9,947 bases of DNA from Propionibacteriaceae bacterium (GTDB lineage: Bacteria; Actinomycetota; Actinomycetes; Propionibacteriales; Propionibacteriaceae): NCBI GenBank assembly GCA_030528545.1, contig JAUMYR010000022.1:15388-25334 (forward strand), read 5' to 3'. Positions 7,776 through 9,947 of the stretch are shown here, piece by piece. Numbering within the stretch: position 1 is the stretch's first letter; every line of letters begins with the position of its first letter. The position numbers and the translations under genes were made by a program. Under the pieces are notes generated by a model. It did not search any database. It was not told the origin of the DNA and saw only the letters and a list, made by a program, of their open reading frames with translations.

Positions 7776-7808
7776 GATCACGAAGGGGAAGTCACCTCAT
7801 GGAAGGCT

Positions 7809-8348
7809 TCAGCGGCGCCCACCCCCCATCCCGATCACCCCGGCCTCAGCTGCCTTGAGGACGGCATCGGCCTCGGCCTGGGTGAGTTTGCCATCGGTCA
7901 CGGCCTGATCCAGCCGGGTCTTGAAGGATGCCTTCCGCTCGGCCTGGGCGGCGGCGCGCGATTCCTCCAGCGCCGTGGCGACCGTGGACTTTTCCAGGCC
8001 AAGTTCGCTGGCCAGCGCCTCGGCGAACTTGTCATGCATGGCCGCTCGGTCAGGCTTGGTGGACCGGTCGCTCCCCGCGGCGGGTTTGACCGCTTCGCGG
8101 GCCTTAGCGAGCGCTGTCTTGAGGGTGCTCTCATCAACGCCGAGTTTGCTGGCCAGCGCGGAGGTATCCATGCCCTTCATGCCGCCTTTGCCGCGCCCGT
8201 GACGCTCACCGGCCAAAGACTCGCTGGTAGATCCCGCCGAGGCTGAGGGGCTCGGGGACTGATCGTCGGCCAGGGCGAATTGAGCCACACCGAGGCTTCC
8301 CGCGCCGATCGCCAGGACCGCGGCGGCGGGCAAAATGATCTTCTTCAC
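7809..8348 (-). CDS. Small secreted helical-repeat protein of unknown function
   Basis: A 179-residue exported protein with a Sec signal peptide: KK, a hydrophobic core (LPAAAVLAIGAGSLGVAQ) and probable cleavage after A27 in FALA|DD. Next comes a Ser/Pro linker (about 29-45) and a basic, Gly-rich stretch (HGRGKGGMKGM, 50-60). The rest is helical. Two units resemble each other: ALASKLGVDESTLKTALAKA (64-83) and ALASELGLEKSTVATALEES (111-130), each followed by REA or RAA. A third helical hairpin is LDQAVTDGKLTQAEADAVLK (146-165), a pattern common in secreted actinobacterial and bacillar proteins (some are filed as DUF2680/YckD-like). No catalytic residues are evident and there is no membrane anchor after cleavage. 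Start is GTG at 8348 with AAAGGA 7 bases upstream. It lies on the opposite strand between nusA and ylxR, interrupting a normally contiguous operon, and has its own terminator. Function unknown. Confidence 0.88.
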   Translation of the reverse strand: MKKIILPAAAVLAIGAGSLGVAQFALADDQSPSPSASAGSTSESLAGERHGRGKGGMKGMDTSALASKLGVDESTLKTALAKAREAVKPAAGSDRSTKPDRAAMHDKFAEALASELGLEKSTVATALEESRAAAQAERKASFKTRLDQAVTDGKLTQAEADAVLKAAEAGVIGMGGGRR

Positions 8349-8368
8349 TCAGTTGTCCTTTCGTTGCG

Positions 8369-8387
8369 GCCCGGTCGGTTACCGGGC
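8369..8387 (-). promoter_or_regulatory. Hairpin in the leader of the secreted-protein gene
   Basis: GCCCGGT (8369-8375) and ACCGGGC (8381-8387) form a perfect 7-bp stem with a 5-base loop, just before the ribosome binding site and GTG of the minus-strand gene. It may affect mRNA stability or translation, or be an operator. There is no T tract, so it is not a terminator. Confidence 0.35.
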
Positions 8388-8410
8388 TGATACCCAGGTT
8401 GCGGGCCGGT

Positions 8411-8437
8411 GCTGTCAGGAGGCTGTGGCCAGGCTGT
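8411..8437. repeat. Three GCTGT direct repeats in 11-bp phase
   Basis: GCTGT occurs at 8411-8415, 8422-8426 and 8433-8437, exactly 11 bases apart, in the gap between the divergent secreted-protein gene and ylxR. Helically phased short direct repeats are the typical binding sites of OmpR/PhoB-type regulators, and CTGACA, a -35-like hexamer for the minus-strand gene, lies within them (8418-8413). Chance occurrence in GC-rich DNA is possible. Confidence 0.35.
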
Positions 8438-8479
8438 CGGTTCCCTCAGAGAGGAGTGCCAGGGCAGGCCACCCCGGTC

Positions 8480-8485
8480 TACGAT
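8480..8485 (+). promoter_or_regulatory. -10 element for leaderless ylxR mRNA
   Basis: TACGAT (TANNNT) is followed by GTCGGG and then the GTG start at 8492: the same 6-base spacing as at the lipoprotein gene. It supplies ylxR with its own promoter, needed because the preceding gene is on the other strand. Confidence 0.6.
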
Positions 8486-8491
8486 GTCGGG

Positions 8492-8731
8492 GTGTCCCCG
8501 ATGAGAACCTGTGTCGGCTGCCGCGCCAGGGCCGAGAAATCCGAACTGGTACGCATCGTCGCGATCGCCGGTCAGGCCTCCATAGACGCTGCCGCCCGGA
8601 TGGCCGGGCGAGGGGCTTACCTGCATGCTCGCCGGTCCTGCCTGGAAGAGGCGATCCGCAGGCGAGCGCTCACCCGTGCCCTCCGCCAGCCGGTCGAGAT
8701 TGATCGGTTGCGCGAGGCTGGTTGGAGTTAG
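8492..8731 (+). CDS. ylxR: YlxR family RNA-binding/regulatory protein
   Basis: A 79-residue cytoplasmic protein of the YlxR (DUF448) family, nearly always found between nusA and infB. The signature R-T-C-V-G-C-R is at residues 5-11, followed by KSELVRIVA, the core GRGAYLH (residues 39-45, approximately) and SCLEEAIRRRALTRALR, a basic helix matching the family. YlxR proteins are described as nucleic-acid binding, nucleoid-associated or RNase P-interacting, so the molecular role is not settled. GTG at 8492 was chosen because TACGAT stands 6 bases upstream and no ribosome binding site is visible; ATG at 8501 is the alternative and would lose three residues. The longer open frame from 8399 would add 31 residues unlike the family and covers the promoter. 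Confidence 0.92.
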   Translation: MSPMRTCVGCRARAEKSELVRIVAIAGQASIDAAARMAGRGAYLHARRSCLEEAIRRRALTRALRQPVEIDRLREAGWS

Positions 8732-8746
8732 GCCACGGCGAAGGGT

Positions 8747-8752
8747 TACACT
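8747..8752 (+). promoter_or_regulatory. -10 element of the infB promoter
   Basis: TACACT fits TANNNT and starts 16 bases after the ylxR stop; a poor -35 (TTGGAG, 8722-8727) is 19 bases upstream inside the end of ylxR. Transcription from here would give infB a leader of about 138 bases. Confidence 0.5.
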
Positions 8753-8764
8753 ACGCGATGGTGT

Positions 8765-8786
8765 TTCCCCATTCCGTAGGGAACCT
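8765..8786 (+). promoter_or_regulatory. Hairpin near the 5' end of the infB leader
   Basis: Just after the predicted transcription start, a GTTTCCC-type arm pairs with GGGAAC about 9 bases further on (TTTCCCC...TAGGGAAC). The stem is about 6 bp. It may protect the 5' end of the long leader; no function is shown by sequence alone. Confidence 0.3.
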
Positions 8787-8813
8787 CGACAACCAGAAAG
8801 TGGGCTAACGCTC

Positions 8814-8859
8814 ATGACCACTCGATGAGTATCCAACGATGAGCACAACAACCGACTAG
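8814..8859 (+). promoter_or_regulatory. Three overlapping mini-ORFs in the infB leader
   Basis: Three tiny ORFs overlap one after the other by ATGA: MTTR (8814-8828), MSIQR (8825-8842) and MSTTTD (8839-8859). Each stop overlaps the next ATG, the arrangement used for termination-reinitiation. The last stop is 37 bases before the infB GTG, with a stem-loop between. Only a weak purine stretch (GAAAGTGGG, about 8795-8804) precedes the first ATG. It could be a translational control element for infB or could be chance. Confidence 0.35.
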
Positions 8860-8861
8860 CT

Positions 8862-8884
8862 GGTCCGGGCGTGAGGCCTGGACC
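8862..8884 (+). promoter_or_regulatory. Stem-loop just before the infB ribosome binding site
   Basis: GGTCCGGGC (8862-8870) pairs over all 9 positions (one G-U) with GCCTGGACC (8876-8884) around the loop GTGAG. The stem ends 2 bases before the ribosome binding site AAGGAG (8887-8892), so it could control ribosome access. No T run follows, so it is not a simple terminator. Confidence 0.5.
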
Positions 8885-8896
8885 CGAAGGAGAGTA

Positions 8897-9947
8897 GTGG
8901 CCAAGCCTCGCGTGCACGAAGTCGCCAAAGACCTCGGAATCGAAAGCAAAGAACTTCTGACGAAGCTGGGCGAGATGGGCGAATACGTCAAGTCCGCCTC
9001 GTCCACCATTGAGCCCCCCGTAGTGCGCAGGCTCAAGGAAATGTATGCCTCGGCCCAGGCCAAGCCTGAGGCCCCGCCAGCGCCGAAACCGGCCGCGCCA
9101 GCGCCGCGGGTGCCCGCGGCACCGCAGGCGCCCAAACCCGCGCCGAAGGCCAAGCCTGAGGCCCCCGCCACCGAGGCTCCCGCCGTGGCCGAGGCCCCGG
9201 CGCCGCAGGCTGCGCCGAAGCCAGTCCCAGCGCCCCGACCGGCGGCCCCGATGCCGGGCCCGCGCCCGCCGCGTCCGACACCTGGCCCCGGTGCCCCCGC
9301 GGCGCAGGCCCCGCAGACTCCGGCCGCGCCGGTCCCGGGTCCGCGTCCAGCAGCGCCGGGTCCGCGCCCCGGCGTCCCCGGCCCGCGTCCGCCCCGCCCC
9401 TCCGGCGGTGCCCCGACCCCCGGTCAGATGCCGCGCAAGCCGGGCGTGCCGCGTCCCGGGAATAACCCGTTCGCCTCCTCTCAGGGCATGGGCCAGCAGC
9501 AGCGTCGCCCCCGCTCCGAGGGCGGTCCCACGCCGCGTCCGCCGCGTTCAGGGGCCCCTGCGGGTGGGGACGCCCGGATGCCGCGTCCCGGCGGCAGCTT
9601 TGGCGTGCCCGGGATGCCGCGTCCGAATCCGGCCATGATGCCCAAACAGCAGAATGCCTCCCTGGGTCAGGCCGCCGTGCGCGGTTCGCGTCCCGGTGGT
9701 GGTGCTCCCGGGCGTGGTCGGCCCGCCGCTGGCGGCGGTGCCCCCGGGCGTCCGGGAATGGGCGCTGGACCGGCGACCGGCGGTGGCCGCGGTGGCCGTG
9801 GCGGCCGTGGCGGCGGAACCCAGGGTGCGTTCGGTCGCGGTGGCGCCGGTGGCAAGCGCGGACGCAAGTCTAAGAAGCAGCGCAGGCAAGAGTTCGACCA
9901 GATGGAAGCCCCCACGATCGGTGGCGTGCGGGTGCGTCAGGGAGACG
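8897..9947 (+). CDS. infB: Translation initiation factor IF-2, N-terminal part (runs off the window)
   Basis: The first 350 residues of IF-2, the GTPase that brings initiator fMet-tRNA to the 30S subunit and promotes subunit joining; the GTPase domain itself lies beyond the window. Residues 1-51 are an IF2_N module ([20 protein letters not shown], then VRRLKEMY). Next is a long disordered linker: Ala/Pro/Lys-rich to about 115, then GPRP/MPRP-type proline-arginine repeats to about 245, then Gly/Arg-rich with [10 protein letters not shown] near 296-305. The segment [20 protein letters not shown] (about 318-337) starts the conserved basic region seen in actinobacterial IF-2. The frame is open throughout. 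GTG at 8897 has AAGGAG 4 bases upstream, and the only upstream in-frame interval ends at a TGA (8840) without another start. The long linker is normal for actinobacteria. Confidence 0.95.
   Translation, partial: MAKPRVHEVAKDLGIESKELLTKLGEMGEYVKSASSTIEPPVVRRLKEMYASAQAKPEAPPAPKPAAPAPRVPAAPQAPKPAPKAKPEAPATEAPAVAEAPAPQAAPKPVPAPRPAAPMPGPRPPRPTPGPGAPAAQAPQTPAAPVPGPRPAAPGPRPGVPGPRPPRPSGGAPTPGQMPRKPGVPRPGNNPFASSQGMGQQQRRPRSEGGPTPRPPRSGAPAGGDARMPRPGGSFGVPGMPRPNPAMMPKQQNASLGQAAVRGSRPGGGAPGRGRPAAGGGAPGRPGMGAGPATGGGRGGRGGRGGGTQGAFGRGGAGGKRGRKSKKQRRQEFDQMEAPTIGGVRVRQGD
9057..9165 (+). repeat. 19-base direct repeat in infB, 90 bases apart
   Basis: AGGCCAAGCCTGAGGCCCC occurs at 9057-9075 and again at 9147-9165. 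The distance is exactly 30 codons, so both copies encode AKPEAP in the Ala/Pro/Lys-rich linker of IF-2. It points to an internal duplication by slippage or recombination during growth of the linker. Confidence 0.7.
9251..9400 (+). repeat. GPRP-type degenerate repeats in the IF-2 linker
   Basis: The encoded linker repeats short GPRP units ([28 protein letters not shown]), built on GGTCCGCG/GGCCCGCG DNA words. A related MPRP unit recurs at about 9427, 9580 and 9614. This low-complexity DNA is a likely site for length variation between strains. Confidence 0.6.

Noticed and set aside
8399..8491. N-terminal extension of YlxR
   Set aside because: The 31 extra residues are unlike YlxR proteins, and the stretch holds the promoter region and phased repeats; the leaderless GTG at 8492 explains the start.
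8862..8884. Riboswitch in the infB leader
   Set aside because: The stem-loop is single and simple; no conserved core of a known riboswitch class is recognisable in the ~138-base leader.
9251..9630. CRISPR-like or intergenic tandem repeats
   Set aside because: The repetitive DNA is in frame and encodes the Pro/Arg/Gly-rich IF-2 linker; there are no constant-length repeats and spacers.

Overview
The window is high-GC DNA from an actinobacterium. Gene content and order (ispG, a DUF4081-type GNAT acetyltransferase, proS, a ferritin-like lipoprotein, rimP, nusA, ylxR, infB) are those of the conserved isoprenoid/translation neighbourhood of Actinomycetota. The short NusA without C-terminal acidic repeats, the TANNNT promoters, the leaderless GTG starts and the long Pro/Ala and Gly/Arg linker in IF2 agree with this. 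A member of the Propionibacteriales or a relative is my guess, from gene order only.

Left edge (1-502): a lower-GC accessory patch holding the remains, or an error-bearing copy, of a small lipoprotein gene. It is split over two reading frames by what look like two compensating single-base changes in short G runs. A possible paralogue ends at the window edge.

548-5110: an alpha/beta hydrolase on the minus strand is divergent from ispG. ispG overlaps a GNAT gene by one base, and proS follows 65 bases later with its own promoter-like sequence. A hairpin at 5129-5158 separates proS from the convergent lipoprotein gene.

5168-9947: the minus-strand Tat-type lipoprotein diverges from rimP-nusA, which are 1 base apart and surely co-transcribed. 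The usual rimP-nusA-ylxR-infB string is then interrupted by a minus-strand gene for a small secreted helical-repeat protein with its own strong intrinsic terminator. ylxR therefore appears to have its own leaderless promoter, and infB has a promoter and a leader of about 138 bases containing three tiny ATGA-overlapped ORFs and a stem-loop just before the ribosome binding site. infB runs off the right edge.

Most of the window is ordinary core genome. The least ordinary parts are the infB leader, the secreted-protein gene and its shared regulatory region with ylxR, the repeated TANNNT-N6-start arrangement, and the frame-broken lipoprotein at the left edge. I see no sign of a new defence or mobile system.
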